Below, piece after piece: positions 6,799-13,704 of a DNA stretch of 33,242 bases. Position numbers and translations under genes: made by a program. Each line of letters begins with the position of its first letter. Positions within the stretch are counted from its first letter, which is position 1. Below the pieces are notes generated by a model. It was not told the DNA's origin, did not search any database, and worked only from the letters and a program-made list of their open reading frames with translations. The DNA is from an uncultured Roseburia sp. Lineage in GTDB: Bacteria > Bacillota > Clostridia > Lachnospirales > Lachnospiraceae. Where the stretch lies: contig CAJUNX010000045.1 of the NCBI GenBank assembly GCA_910587865.1, forward strand, positions 1 through 33,242. Reading direction: 5' to 3'.

Positions 6799-8316
6799 AT
6801 GAACAAAGTATATCAGCGAATTAACTGGGAGAACTATCCCAACGATGCAACGCCTTTAAGCGCACAGAACTTAAACCGTCTTGATGTGGCTGCAGATGAG
6901 CTGGATAATCGTCTGATTGCGATGGACACGGTAAAAATGGACAAGATCACCGCCGCGACCATGGTGAAGGACATTGCCTACAACGAGGAAAACGGGAACT
7001 TTACCGTCACTTACCTGGACGGTTCCTCCTACACGCTGGACACGAAGCTGGAAAAGCTGGCGGTGAATGTTACCTACGATCCCGCAGCGGAGCAGCTTGT
7101 CATTCTGCTGGATGACGGCGCCACGCAGCGCGTGGATCTCTCGGCGCTTGTCACGGAGCATGAATTTCTGGATTCGGACACAGTCGGATTCACCGTGGAC
7201 GAAACGGGCGCCGTCCGGGCGCAGCTGCGGGACGGGTCGGTCACGGAGGAGAAGCTCCGGCCGGACTATCTGTCCGATATCCGCGTGGAGAGCGCGAAGG
7301 CGCAGGCCGCAGGGGCGGCAGCCGCGGAAAACGCCGCGCAGGCGGAAATATCGGCGAAGGAGGCCGAAAGCTATGCAAAGGGCGGCACGGGTGTGCGGCC
7401 GGGCGAGGATACGGACAACGCACTTTACTACAGCAGTCTTGCGGAAACGCAGGCGGACCGCGCGAAAGCGGAGGCGGACCGTGCGGCGGCCGAGATCCTC
7501 GACCGTGTGATGACAGAGGAGACAGCCGGGATCGGAAAGCCGGACGGGGTGACAATCACCGTCGATGAGGAAGGAGTTCTCACGGCCTCCGTGGCCGGGA
7601 AGACCTCGGATCTTGAAAACGACAGCGGCTTTGCCGTGGCCGCAGCGCTGACACAGGAGGAATACGACGCCCTGCCGGAGGAGAAGCTGACCGACGGGAA
7701 ACTGTACCTCGTTCGGGACGTTGCCGGGGAAAGCGGGCAGCTGATCCGAAACGGGGTAGATTATGGCACGGACCACGATCTGCGGGAGCGGCTTGGGGCG
7801 GCGGATATCTCCGCGGTAGGCGACGGCACAGTGACAGGTGCGATTCGTGAATTAAACACGGATATTGCCGGAAAGGCTCCGGCATCTCACAGTCATGCAT
7901 GGGGTGGCATTATGGGCAAACCATCAACCTTTACGCCATCGGATCATACCCATGCGTGGGGTGCCATTACTGGCAAGCCCGTGACATTTGCCCCGTCTGC
8001 TCACACGCATGATGACAGGTATTATCTCAAGAGCGAGGTCAATGTGATGGAAAGCGCACTAAGTCAACGATGCGGTACGGCTGTCCGCTGGATCGGGCTG
8101 TTCGAGCAGGAGATCACGCTGGCTGGAGGAACGACATTTTTCCAAAGCATTCCGTCACAATATTGTGTCGGAGGATATTTTTATAATATTAACTGTACCG
8201 GTAACTCGCTCAATTTTACATGCAACATGGAAGGGTATAACATGGCGGTCAGAAATACGAGCTCATCCACACTGACAACGCGTGTGCAGGTGTACATTAT
8301 GAGTATAGGCGTTTAA
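6799..8316 (+). CDS. orphan phage-type tail fibre / receptor-binding protein
   Basis: 505 residues from ATG 6799 (AAGGAG 11 bases upstream). The opening M-N-K-V-Y-Q-R-I-N-W-E-N-Y-P...T-P-L-S-A-Q-N-L-N-R-L-D is typical of Firmicutes phage baseplate/fibre proteins. Domains: N-terminal attachment part (1-160); an Ala/Glu-rich coiled coil (about 185-250); a beta segment; three tail-fibre repeats near 380-415, each built on H-(S/T)-H-A-W-G-x-I-x-G-K-P-x-T-F; the H-T-H-D-D-R-Y-Y motif; and a variable tip (about 430-505). Fibres trimerise and bind a surface receptor. No other phage gene is nearby. The tip is visibly more AT-rich than the shaft, a sign that it was swapped in. The next 320 bases hold a second tip-like fragment on the opposite strand. 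Confidence 0.82.
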   Translation: MNKVYQRINWENYPNDATPLSAQNLNRLDVAADELDNRLIAMDTVKMDKITAATMVKDIAYNEENGNFTVTYLDGSSYTLDTKLEKLAVNVTYDPAAEQLVILLDDGATQRVDLSALVTEHEFLDSDTVGFTVDETGAVRAQLRDGSVTEEKLRPDYLSDIRVESAKAQAAGAAAAENAAQAEISAKEAESYAKGGTGVRPGEDTDNALYYSSLAETQADRAKAEADRAAAEILDRVMTEETAGIGKPDGVTITVDEEGVLTASVAGKTSDLENDSGFAVAAALTQEEYDALPEEKLTDGKLYLVRDVAGESGQLIRNGVDYGTDHDLRERLGAADISAVGDGTVTGAIRELNTDIAGKAPASHSHAWGGIMGKPSTFTPSDHTHAWGAITGKPVTFAPSAHTHDDRYYLKSEVNVMESALSQRCGTAVRWIGLFEQEITLAGGTTFFQSIPSQYCVGGYFYNINCTGNSLNFTCNMEGYNMAVRNTSSSTLTTRVQVYIMSIGV

Positions 8317-8317
8317 A

Positions 8318-8635
8318 TTAAAACAGCCCGTAAATCCGAAAAATCGGCTGGCCGTAGCCAAAGCTCAACGTATCGCCTGATATATTAAGTACCGTCCTTG
8401 CGGCCACAGCATCGCCGCCAGCAACAATCGCGGATCCGGTAAAGACCAGGACGTTGCCGGTACTAATGCCGATCATGGGTGATGACTGTGCAGATACAAC
8501 AAGACCGATAAAAACCATGTAACTGCTGATGTCAGGGATGGTGATGGATCCTGATTTAAATGGATCATAATAAAACTTATTGAGCAACAGTTTTCCGATT
8601 TTACTGATATCCGTGTTTCGACCACTCTCCCCATC
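8318..8635 (-). pseudogene. start-less tail-tip fragment facing the tail fibre
   Basis: The minus strand is open from a TGA at 8636-8638 to a stop at 8318-8320, about 105 codons. The translation includes G-S-I-T-I-P-D-I-S-S-Y-M-V-F-I-G-L, an M-I-G-I-S-T-G-N-V-L-V-F strand and a final R-I-Y-G-L-F, which resembles the beta-sandwich C-terminal tips of Firmicutes phage tail proteins. There is no ATG with a ribosome site; only a TTG at 8587 without Shine-Dalgarno. It ends one base from the stop of the tail-fibre gene. It is either a decayed tip left by recombination or a silent alternative C terminus. I find no long inverted repeat at the two outer edges that would prove inversion. Confidence 0.5.
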
Positions 8636-8787
8636 TCAAAGAGAAGAAAAGCCATATCACCTAAAATCCCCGATTCCCGCGAAACACCGGTAAATCCCTG
8701 CCGGCATACCGCTGTCCCAAAAACCACACAAGAACCACGCGAAAATCGAAGTGATAAAATCCGAGATAAAATCCGATCCGGCAAAGC

Positions 8788-8817
8788 TTGACAATCCGAC
8801 ATCAGATAAGCTATACT
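8788..8817 (+). promoter_or_regulatory. promoter of the SRP RNA gene
   Basis: TTGACA (8788-8793), 18-base spacer, TATACT (8812-8817); the start point is expected at about 8824. Confidence 0.85.
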
Positions 8818-8823
8818 AAATTA

Positions 8824-9092
8824 TCCGAGCAGCCGGGGTGTTAGCGGTACCCTGTACCAACAATCCGCTATAGTTGGGGTGATGCCGAACGGAGGGTCTT
8901 TTAATTGCAGAGCTGCCCGCCATAAGTGGCGTTGATGTCTGGGTCTTGCGCAACAGGAATCTGTGAACCGGGTCAGGTCAGGAATGGAGCAGCCCTAAGC
9001 AGAAGCTTCTGTGTGCCGCAAGGGTGCCTGGGCTGAGTTAACTGTGGTGGTAACGTCTGTGATTGGGATTCGAAGGGAGGCGCCCGGATTTT
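8824..9092 (+). ncRNA. ffs: signal recognition particle RNA, large bacterial type
   Basis: The RNA scaffolds Ffh and targets membrane and secreted proteins co-translationally. The 5' Alu-domain signature is present (GGGTGTTAGCGGTACCCTGT near 8836, then AATCCGCTATAG), and the conserved Ffh-binding helix 8 is at about 8965-9000 (GGTCAGGTC, GGAA tetraloop, GGAGCAGCCC). The size, about 269 nt, fits the long Firmicutes form with an Alu domain. Ends are set by the promoter at 8788-8817 and by pairing of ATCCG (8823-8827) with CGGAT (9085-9089), followed by a T-rich tract. The GGAA loop is closed by A-U rather than the common C-G pair. Ends are uncertain by several bases. Confidence 0.92.
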
Positions 9093-9209
9093 GTTTTGGT
9101 TTCGAAGCAGCGGCAGGTAAGATCCGGCCGGCAGTTGGGGGACTGACCGGGGATGAGCGGAATTACCGTGAGTGCATGGTATGGGGGCAGATGTGGAAAG
9201 GAGAAGGAT

Positions 9210-9716
9210 ATGTGGGACAAAGTCAGAAAAATGCTGTACGAGCTGTGTGATGTATTTGAGTTTTTTATGGCCGCGGCGGTTGTGCTGGGGATTGTGATCG
9301 CGGCGGTGACGCTTTGGCCGGAGCTCAAATTGTACTGGGAGCATCGGATGGAGATTGGGGCGTTTTTAAGTTATCTGGATGCGGTCTTTAATGTAGTAAT
9401 CGGAATCGAGTTTGTAAAGATGCTTTGCAAACCCAGTTCTTCCAATATCATGGAAGTGCTGATCTTTTTGATTTCCCGTCACATGATCGTGCAGACGACA
9501 TCGCCTGCGGAGGATCTGCTGTCAGTGATCAGCATCGGAATCCTGTTTTTGTTCCGGCGTTTTATGCTGATGACCAGGCCGGACGAGAATCACCATGTGC
9601 CGAATATCTTTGGGGCGATAAAAAGAGCGCAGTCGGAGGAATTTCGCAGGGCTGTGATCCGGGCAGAGGAAGAAGAGCAGAATCACTCTGAGTTTGGCGA
9701 CGAGGAGAAAAAATAA
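9210..9716 (+). CDS. PsiE-like integral membrane protein
   Basis: 168 residues from ATG 9210 with AAAGGAG six bases upstream; the longer frame to 9153 lacks a ribosome site and would overlap the end region of the SRP RNA unit. About four hydrophobic segments are seen (roughly 14-38, 50-68, 77-100, 105-125), with short loops and an acidic, charged C-terminal tail after about 130 (E-E-E-E-Q and D-E-E-K-K). Spacing, and the G-I-E-F-V-K-M-L and I-S-R-H-M-I-V segments, resemble the PsiE family of phosphate-starvation-inducible membrane proteins, whose function is unknown. No partner gene is adjacent; it is followed by repeat DNA. Confidence 0.6.
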   Translation: MWDKVRKMLYELCDVFEFFMAAAVVLGIVIAAVTLWPELKLYWEHRMEIGAFLSYLDAVFNVVIGIEFVKMLCKPSSSNIMEVLIFLISRHMIVQTTSPAEDLLSVISIGILFLFRRFMLMTRPDENHHVPNIFGAIKRAQSEEFRRAVIRAEEEEQNHSEFGDEEKK

Positions 9717-9725
9717 AAAGTAAAC

Positions 9726-9866
9726 GAACAAAACGAAAAAATGCAGATAAAAAGCGGATGGCAACCGCTGGTTGACAAAATACCATGTGCTGTTTTCTTG
9801 TCGGACGGGACCAGATGATCTATGATTCTGTCAGTGAGATGCGGGCACCGGAGGGAACTGCCCATG
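9726..9866 (+). repeat. dispersed intergenic repeat, copy B
   Basis: Counterpart of 6310-6442, with the same order of short blocks (AACGAAA, GCAGATAAAAAG, CATGTG, CGGACG, CAGAT, GATTCTG, GTGAGATGCGGGCA). A small hairpin AGCGG/CCGCT lies near 9751-9768, absent from copy A. Confidence 0.6.
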
Positions 9867-10052
9867 TATCGGGACGTTGCTTTCGGGGTCCGTTTTTTGT
9901 GAGAGGGAAAAGGCAGCCAGACATTTCCCTCACAAGAAATCGTGTGTGGGATCAGTGTTTTGTGAGGCGGATCGGAAATCAGCAGTTTCCGCAAAATGAT
10001 TCGACATGTTTCCCGCAAAAGACAATCTGACATGGAAGTAAGATTGAAACAT
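9867..10052. other. hairpin-rich non-coding stretch
   Basis: No credible gene. Local inverted repeats are visible: TTGTGAG...CTCACAA (about 9897-9938, with a bulge) and a perfect CGGAAA (9973-9978) / TTTCCG (9986-9991) hairpin. They may belong to the dispersed repeat family or act in termination. Confidence 0.45.
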
Positions 10053-10058
10053 TACACT
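10053..10058 (+). promoter_or_regulatory. probable -10 box for the structured leader, copy 1
   Basis: TACACT at 10053-10058 lies 20 bases before the leader. At the second copy the clear -10 (TATACT, 23625-23630) lies 22 bases before it. The -35 here is weak, so the assignment depends on that comparison. Confidence 0.45.
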
Positions 10059-10078
10059 GATGTGCTGATGTTTCATCG

Positions 10079-10168
10079 CGGGTTTGCGTCGGAGCCGCAA
10101 ACCCGGAATCGCAGAGCCAGATCTGATATCTGGCTCGCGGTCTTCACAAAAGTGCTCCGGCATGGAGG
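10079..10168 (+). ncRNA. structured 5' leader, copy 1 (candidate translational switch)
   Basis: Predicted helices: P1 10079-10088 with 10096-10105 (10 bp, 7-base loop); P2 10109-10122 with 10128-10140 (one bulged A, CTGAT loop); P4 CAC/GTG around AAAA (10145-10154). The P1 loop 10089-10095 is complementary to 10154-10160. CTCC at 10155-10158 can instead pair with GGAG of the ribosome site (10164-10167). A second copy without gaps lies at 23653-23742, with 79 of 90 bases identical and most changes preserving pairs. It ends six bases before the ATG of the XRE gene. Confidence 0.7.
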
Positions 10169-10174
10169 GAAAAT

Positions 10175-11035
10175 ATGGAATTTGCTGAAAAACTTACACT
10201 TTTAAGAAGAAGAGAAGGAATGTCACAGGAACAGCTGGCAGACAGGCTTGGCATCACGAGACAGTCGGTCAGTAAATGGGAATCCGGCGCATCCGTGCCG
10301 GAGCTCGCAAAGCTCATTGCGATTGCCGATCTCTTCGGGGTCAGCCTGGACTATCTGGTCAGGGATCGGGAAGACTGTGCCAAAGGGCAGGAGAACAGCG
10401 TGTGGCAGGAAGCCAGAGAAGGGGGACGGAGTGAGCGTACAGGAACATACGGCGGGAATCCGGATCTTTTGGAGGAAAAAATAGACCGCCTTGAGAGAGA
10501 GCTGCGCGGCTATGAATATATCAGCAAAAAGAAAATCGGAAGGATTCCTTTGGTATGCGTACGATTTACGCCGAACCGAGGCCCTGTCCGTGCGGCGAAG
10601 GGGATCATCGCGATCGGGAATGCCGCGGTCGGTGTGGTGGCGATCGGCGGTTTTTCGTTCGGAGTGATCAGCATCGGTATGATCGGGATGGGTCTGCTTG
10701 CACTCGGGGGCGTGGTGGCCGGTCTGCTCGCATTCGGAGGAGTTGCGTTTGGCCTGATTGCGGTGGGCGCGGTGGCGATCGGCGGGCTTGCGATCGGTAC
10801 ATCCTCTGTGGGAATCTACAGCTGTGGTATGGCGGCAGTGGGAAGGGAGATTGCAGTCGGAAACCATGTGGATGCGCAGACTGTCGTCGGCCTGGAGTGC
10901 AAAGGAGAACATATCCTGCAATATAAAGCCGGGATATCACAGGAAACCGTGCGGGCATTTCTGCTGGAGCATCATCCCTCTCTTCACGGATGGCTGGCTG
11001 ATCTCCTTTCATGGCTGGGAGCAAATATCCGCTAG
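10175..11035 (+). CDS. XRE-family regulator with a glycine-centred pentapeptide-like repeat
   Basis: 286 residues; GGAGG at 10164-10168 fixes the start. Residues 5-60 are a Cro/C1-type helix-turn-helix (M-S-Q-E-Q-L-A-D-R-L...R-Q-S-V-S-K-W-E-S-G). After a short charged stretch, with a predicted coil near 100-115, residues 146-225 form about 16 consecutive five-residue units of the form (A/S)-(I/V/L/F)-G-x-x, almost free of charge. The end (230-286) is ordinary and contains H-H-P-S-L-H-G-W. The 5-residue period suggests a beta-helix related in shape to pentapeptide-repeat proteins, but packed with Gly and aliphatics; multiple membrane hairpins are the alternative. Translation may be controlled by the structured leader directly upstream. 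Targets are unknown. Confidence 0.82.
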   Translation: MEFAEKLTLLRRREGMSQEQLADRLGITRQSVSKWESGASVPELAKLIAIADLFGVSLDYLVRDREDCAKGQENSVWQEAREGGRSERTGTYGGNPDLLEEKIDRLERELRGYEYISKKKIGRIPLVCVRFTPNRGPVRAAKGIIAIGNAAVGVVAIGGFSFGVISIGMIGMGLLALGGVVAGLLAFGGVAFGLIAVGAVAIGGLAIGTSSVGIYSCGMAAVGREIAVGNHVDAQTVVGLECKGEHILQYKAGISQETVRAFLLEHHPSLHGWLADLLSWLGANIR

Positions 11036-11060
11036 GAATCAAAAAAAATGAATACAGGCA

Positions 11061-11088
11061 TTGAAATTCCGCCAAACTGATATATAAT
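11061..11088 (+). promoter_or_regulatory. promoter of pta
   Basis: TTGAAA (11061-11066), 16-base spacer, TATAAT (11083-11088), followed by a leader of about 60 bases. Confidence 0.8.
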
Positions 11089-11155
11089 AAGTAAAAAGAC
11101 AGTCTGCCTGACGGAAACGGCGTGACTGCAAAATGTAAGAAGGAGAGGTATTTTA

Positions 11156-12133
11156 ATGTTTGGTCAGTTAATCAACACGCTTAAGAAAAATCCGAAAAAG
11201 ATTGTTTTTACGGAGGGGACAGATCCGCGTGTACTTGAGGCAGCATCCCGCCTGCTTGCAGGAACTTTCCTGTCGCCGGTTCTGGTGGGGGATCGCGACG
11301 AGATTTTTGCAGCGGCGGAGGAATGTGCGTTTAACATCCGCGGTGCAGAGGTGATCAATCCGCTGGAGTATGACCGCCTGGACGAGATGGTAGATCTGTT
11401 CTGTGAGCTGAGAAAGAAAAAAGGGGTGACGCCGGAGCAGGCGAAAAAGACACTTTCTCAGGCAAACTATTTTGGGACGATGCTGGTAAAGATGGGCGAG
11501 GCACATGCGCTGCTCGGAGGCGCGACCTACTCCACAGCAGATACGGTGCGTCCGGCACTGCAGCTGATCAAGACCAAGCCGGGGAATTCCATTGTATCTT
11601 CGTGCTTTATCCTGGTAAGGCCGTCTGCAACCGGTGAGAATGAAGTGCTGGCGATGGGGGACTGCGCGATCAATATCAAGCCGACCGAGGACGAGCTGGT
11701 AGAGATCGCAGGTGAGACCGCCGAATGTGCAAAGCTTTTCGGCATTGATCCGAAGGTTGCCTTCTTAAGCTATTCTACATTCGGCTCGGGCGAAGGGGAG
11801 GATGTGGATAAGATGCGCAATGCGGCCGAGAAGGCGACAGCGAAGTATCCGGATCTCCCGATTGTCGGTGAGCTGCAGTTTGACGCGGCGGTGTCTCCGC
11901 GTGTCGCGCGTACCAAGTGCCCGGGGAATGACATTGCCGGACATGCGAATACCTTTATCTTCCCGGATATCAGCGCCGGAAATATCGGTTACAAGATTGC
12001 ACAGCGTCTTGGAAATTTTGATGCATACGGCCCGATCCTTCTCGGACTGAATGCGCCGATCAATGACCTGTCGCGCGGCTGCAACGCTTCGGAGGTATAT
12101 TCGATGGCGATTGTCACAGCGGCGCTCGCGTAG
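11156..12133 (+). CDS. pta: phosphate acetyltransferase
   Basis: 325 residues, the usual length of the short bacterial form. It converts acetyl-CoA and phosphate to acetyl phosphate, the first step of ATP-yielding acetate formation in fermenters. Family landmarks: the opening K-I-V-F-T-E-G-T-D-P-R-V-L-E-A-A, G-D-R-D-E-I, M-L-V-K-M-G-E-A-H-A-L-L-G-G-A, the G-E-L-Q-F-D-A-A segment, and the closing N-D-L-S-R-G-C-N-A-S-E-V-Y. AAGGAGAGG precedes the ATG. It has its own promoter and a strong terminator at 12220-12256. The acetate kinase gene that commonly follows pta is not next to it; the next gene is a signal peptidase. Confidence 0.96.
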   Translation: MFGQLINTLKKNPKKIVFTEGTDPRVLEAASRLLAGTFLSPVLVGDRDEIFAAAEECAFNIRGAEVINPLEYDRLDEMVDLFCELRKKKGVTPEQAKKTLSQANYFGTMLVKMGEAHALLGGATYSTADTVRPALQLIKTKPGNSIVSSCFILVRPSATGENEVLAMGDCAINIKPTEDELVEIAGETAECAKLFGIDPKVAFLSYSTFGSGEGEDVDKMRNAAEKATAKYPDLPIVGELQFDAAVSPRVARTKCPGNDIAGHANTFIFPDISAGNIGYKIAQRLGNFDAYGPILLGLNAPINDLSRGCNASEVYSMAIVTAALA

Positions 12134-12219
12134 GGAGTTTACACAGAATTGGATGGATATATGGTCGTGAAATGACATATGAGACTGTAAAAAATGTCCA
12201 AAACAATTAATGCGACAGG

Positions 12220-12256
12220 AATATGGCATAGCAGAAATGTTATGCCATATTTTTTG
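12220..12256 (+). terminator. intrinsic terminator after pta
   Basis: Eleven-base perfect stem AATATGGCATA (12220-12230) with TATGCCATATT (12241-12251), 10-base loop, then a T run to 12255. It also lies between the earliest possible ATG of the lepB frame (12210) and the likely start, arguing that lepB begins downstream. Confidence 0.88.
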
Positions 12257-12356
12257 GCGTACAGCCCGAGGTCCTGTATACGAAAAGAAATATTCTGTGC
12301 AGGGACGGGGGAGGGCGGAACGGTGTGATAATCAGATAAAAAGGCAGGTGGAAGAT

Positions 12357-12887
12357 TTGAGCCGGAGGATTCTTGGAAAATATGACGGTTTGAAATACGG
12401 GTGGCTGAAGGATGCAAAAAAGTTTCTGCTGCTGGTTCTGTTTGTTTTTCTCGTGTTTCGTCTCGTGATCGGTTTTTCCTTTGTAAAGGGAAATTCGATG
12501 GAGCCGACACTGCATGACGGCGAGATTGTGCTGTATGTGAGGATCAGTCGGCAGTACCAGAAGGGAGATGTCGTCTCTGTGCGGATTCCGGACGGAGAAT
12601 ATTATGTCAAGCGTATTATCGCGACGGAAGGGGACACGATCGATCTGAAGGACGGCAGAGTTTACGTGAATGATGAACCGCTCGATGAGCCTTACATAAA
12701 GGGAGAGACACTGCCGCAGGAGGGGACGGTCCGCTATCCGTTTACCGTGAAGGAGGATCAGATCTTTGTGATGGGAGACAACCGGGAGACCTCAATGGAC
12801 TCCCGCAGTTTCGGTGTTGTCGGCACACGGCAGATTAAGGGGCGTATCTGGTTTCACGCGGGTCAGTTCTATATCCGGAAAATCTGA
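12357..12887 (+). CDS. lepB: signal peptidase I
   Basis: 176 residues from a TTG start at 12357, chosen because AGGTGG (12346-12351) is five bases upstream and because the pta terminator interrupts the longer frame. One N-terminal membrane anchor (about 20-40) is followed by the catalytic domain: Ser47 in G-N-S-M-E-P-T, Lys85 in Y-Y-V-K-R-I-I-A, and the G-D-N-R-E-x-S-x-D-S-R box near 140-150. It cleaves signal peptides of secreted proteins on the outer face of the membrane. Length and the single anchor match Gram-positive Sip-type enzymes. It faces the sigma-factor gene, with 55 bases between stops. Other family members may be elsewhere in the genome. Confidence 0.94.
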   Translation: MSRRILGKYDGLKYGWLKDAKKFLLLVLFVFLVFRLVIGFSFVKGNSMEPTLHDGEIVLYVRISRQYQKGDVVSVRIPDGEYYVKRIIATEGDTIDLKDGRVYVNDEPLDEPYIKGETLPQEGTVRYPFTVKEDQIFVMGDNRETSMDSRSFGVVGTRQIKGRIWFHAGQFYIRKI

Positions 12888-12942
12888 CCGGCAGAAAGCG
12901 CGCAAACGTGACTGACATCTGATTCTGTTGTCGCAGGGACAA

Positions 12943-13518
12943 TCATATTTGTCGCAGTATTTTTTCGAGACGCTTTCTTCCCTCTGCAAGATGTCTTTTG
13001 ACGGAACTTCGGCGGATGTTCATGAGTTGGGCAATTTCGCCGTATTTCATGTGGTGGAAATGCCATAGGATGACGACCTGCGCCTCGGAAAAAGGAAGCT
13101 TCAGGATCTGATTCATCAGATATTCCCGAGAGGATTCGGTTGAGAAGAGATCGTCAAAACGGTCATCATGAAAGACGTCTCCCGCCAAAGAATCGGTGTC
13201 TCCGGCCTGATTAAGGTCAATGACCCGGAGACGGTGAAGCCGGTATTTTTTCTGGAATTCGTAGCAGATACGGAAATTAATCTGATTGAGCCACGCGATG
13301 ATAAGCGAGGGCTCATTCAGCTTCGCGATGTTTTTCAGCGCTTCCGTATAGATCTCTTTCAGGGCATCCTGTGCGAGAGCAGTATTGTTCAGATACCGAC
13401 AGGAAAAACGGTACTGCTGCTGACAGGTCGCAGCGTACAGCTCGGCAAATGCATTACTGTCGCCGGCCTGTACGCGGACGGCCAGCCTGGTAATATATCG
13501 GTAGTCTGAGGAAGACAT
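12943..13518 (-). CDS. ECF-like sigma-70 family factor
   Basis: 191 residues from ATG 13518; AAAGGAG lies 11 bases upstream, slightly far, but the longer frame to 13692 runs through the promoter. Region 2 is at about 15-85 (F-A-E-L-Y-A-A-T...Q-D-A-L-K-E-I-Y-T-E-A) and region 4 at about 135-188 (L-P-F-S-E-A-Q-V-V-I-L...Y-G-E-I-A-Q-L-M-N-I-R-R-S-S-V-K-R-H-L-A-E-G-R-K-R-L). Regions 1 and 3 are missing, as in extracytoplasmic-function sigma factors. No anti-sigma gene is adjacent on either side, which is unusual; control could be transcriptional, from the extended -10 promoter at 13637-13645. Target promoters are unknown. Confidence 0.88.
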   Translation of the reverse strand: MSSSDYRYITRLAVRVQAGDSNAFAELYAATCQQQYRFSCRYLNNTALAQDALKEIYTEALKNIAKLNEPSLIIAWLNQINFRICYEFQKKYRLHRLRVIDLNQAGDTDSLAGDVFHDDRFDDLFSTESSREYLMNQILKLPFSEAQVVILWHFHHMKYGEIAQLMNIRRSSVKRHLAEGRKRLEKILRQI

Positions 13519-13636
13519 GACGGTTCTTTCTCCTTTCCGGGAGACTGCGGCACAAAAGGACCGCCGGCATATCCTGTCAGGGAATTTCATGCGGACGGCG
13601 GTATCACAAAATCCTGTGTCGGTTCCACATATCTCC

Positions 13637-13645
13637 ATTATAGCA
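13637..13645 (-). promoter_or_regulatory. extended -10 promoter of the sigma-factor gene
   Basis: Minus strand TG-C-TATAAT (13645 down to 13637), with no convincing -35. It leaves a leader of about 110 bases before ATG 13518. Confidence 0.6.
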
Positions 13646-13677
13646 CAAAACAGATCTTTTCGGGAAAAATACGGATA

Positions 13678-13695
13678 ATCCTGTGACAGCACAGG
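13678..13695 (-). terminator. weak hairpin at the end of the nad operon
   Basis: CCTGTG / CACAGG stem with a 4-base loop just past the niaR stop on the minus strand. The following T content is modest, so termination may be partial. Confidence 0.4.
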
Positions 13696-13704
13696 AAAGA
13701 ACCG

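Noticed and set aside
6871..7776. 301-codon minus-strand frame in the tail-fibre gene
   Set aside because: Antisense shadow of a GC-rich coding region; the plus-strand frame has the promoter, ribosome site and fibre motifs.
8473..8802. 109-codon minus-strand frame upstream of the tail-tip fragment
   Set aside because: It overlaps the fragment in another phase, lacks a ribosome site and includes the SRP RNA -35 region; no protein character.
9011..9344. Open frames over the 3' part of the SRP RNA gene
   Set aside because: The DNA is explained by the structured RNA and by the start of the PsiE-like gene.
10079..10168. c-di-GMP-I riboswitch suggested by GCAAACC and GCAGAGCC blocks
   Set aside because: The hairpin normally lying between those blocks is missing, and the blocks fall inside helices P1 and P2 rather than at the ligand-site positions I remember.
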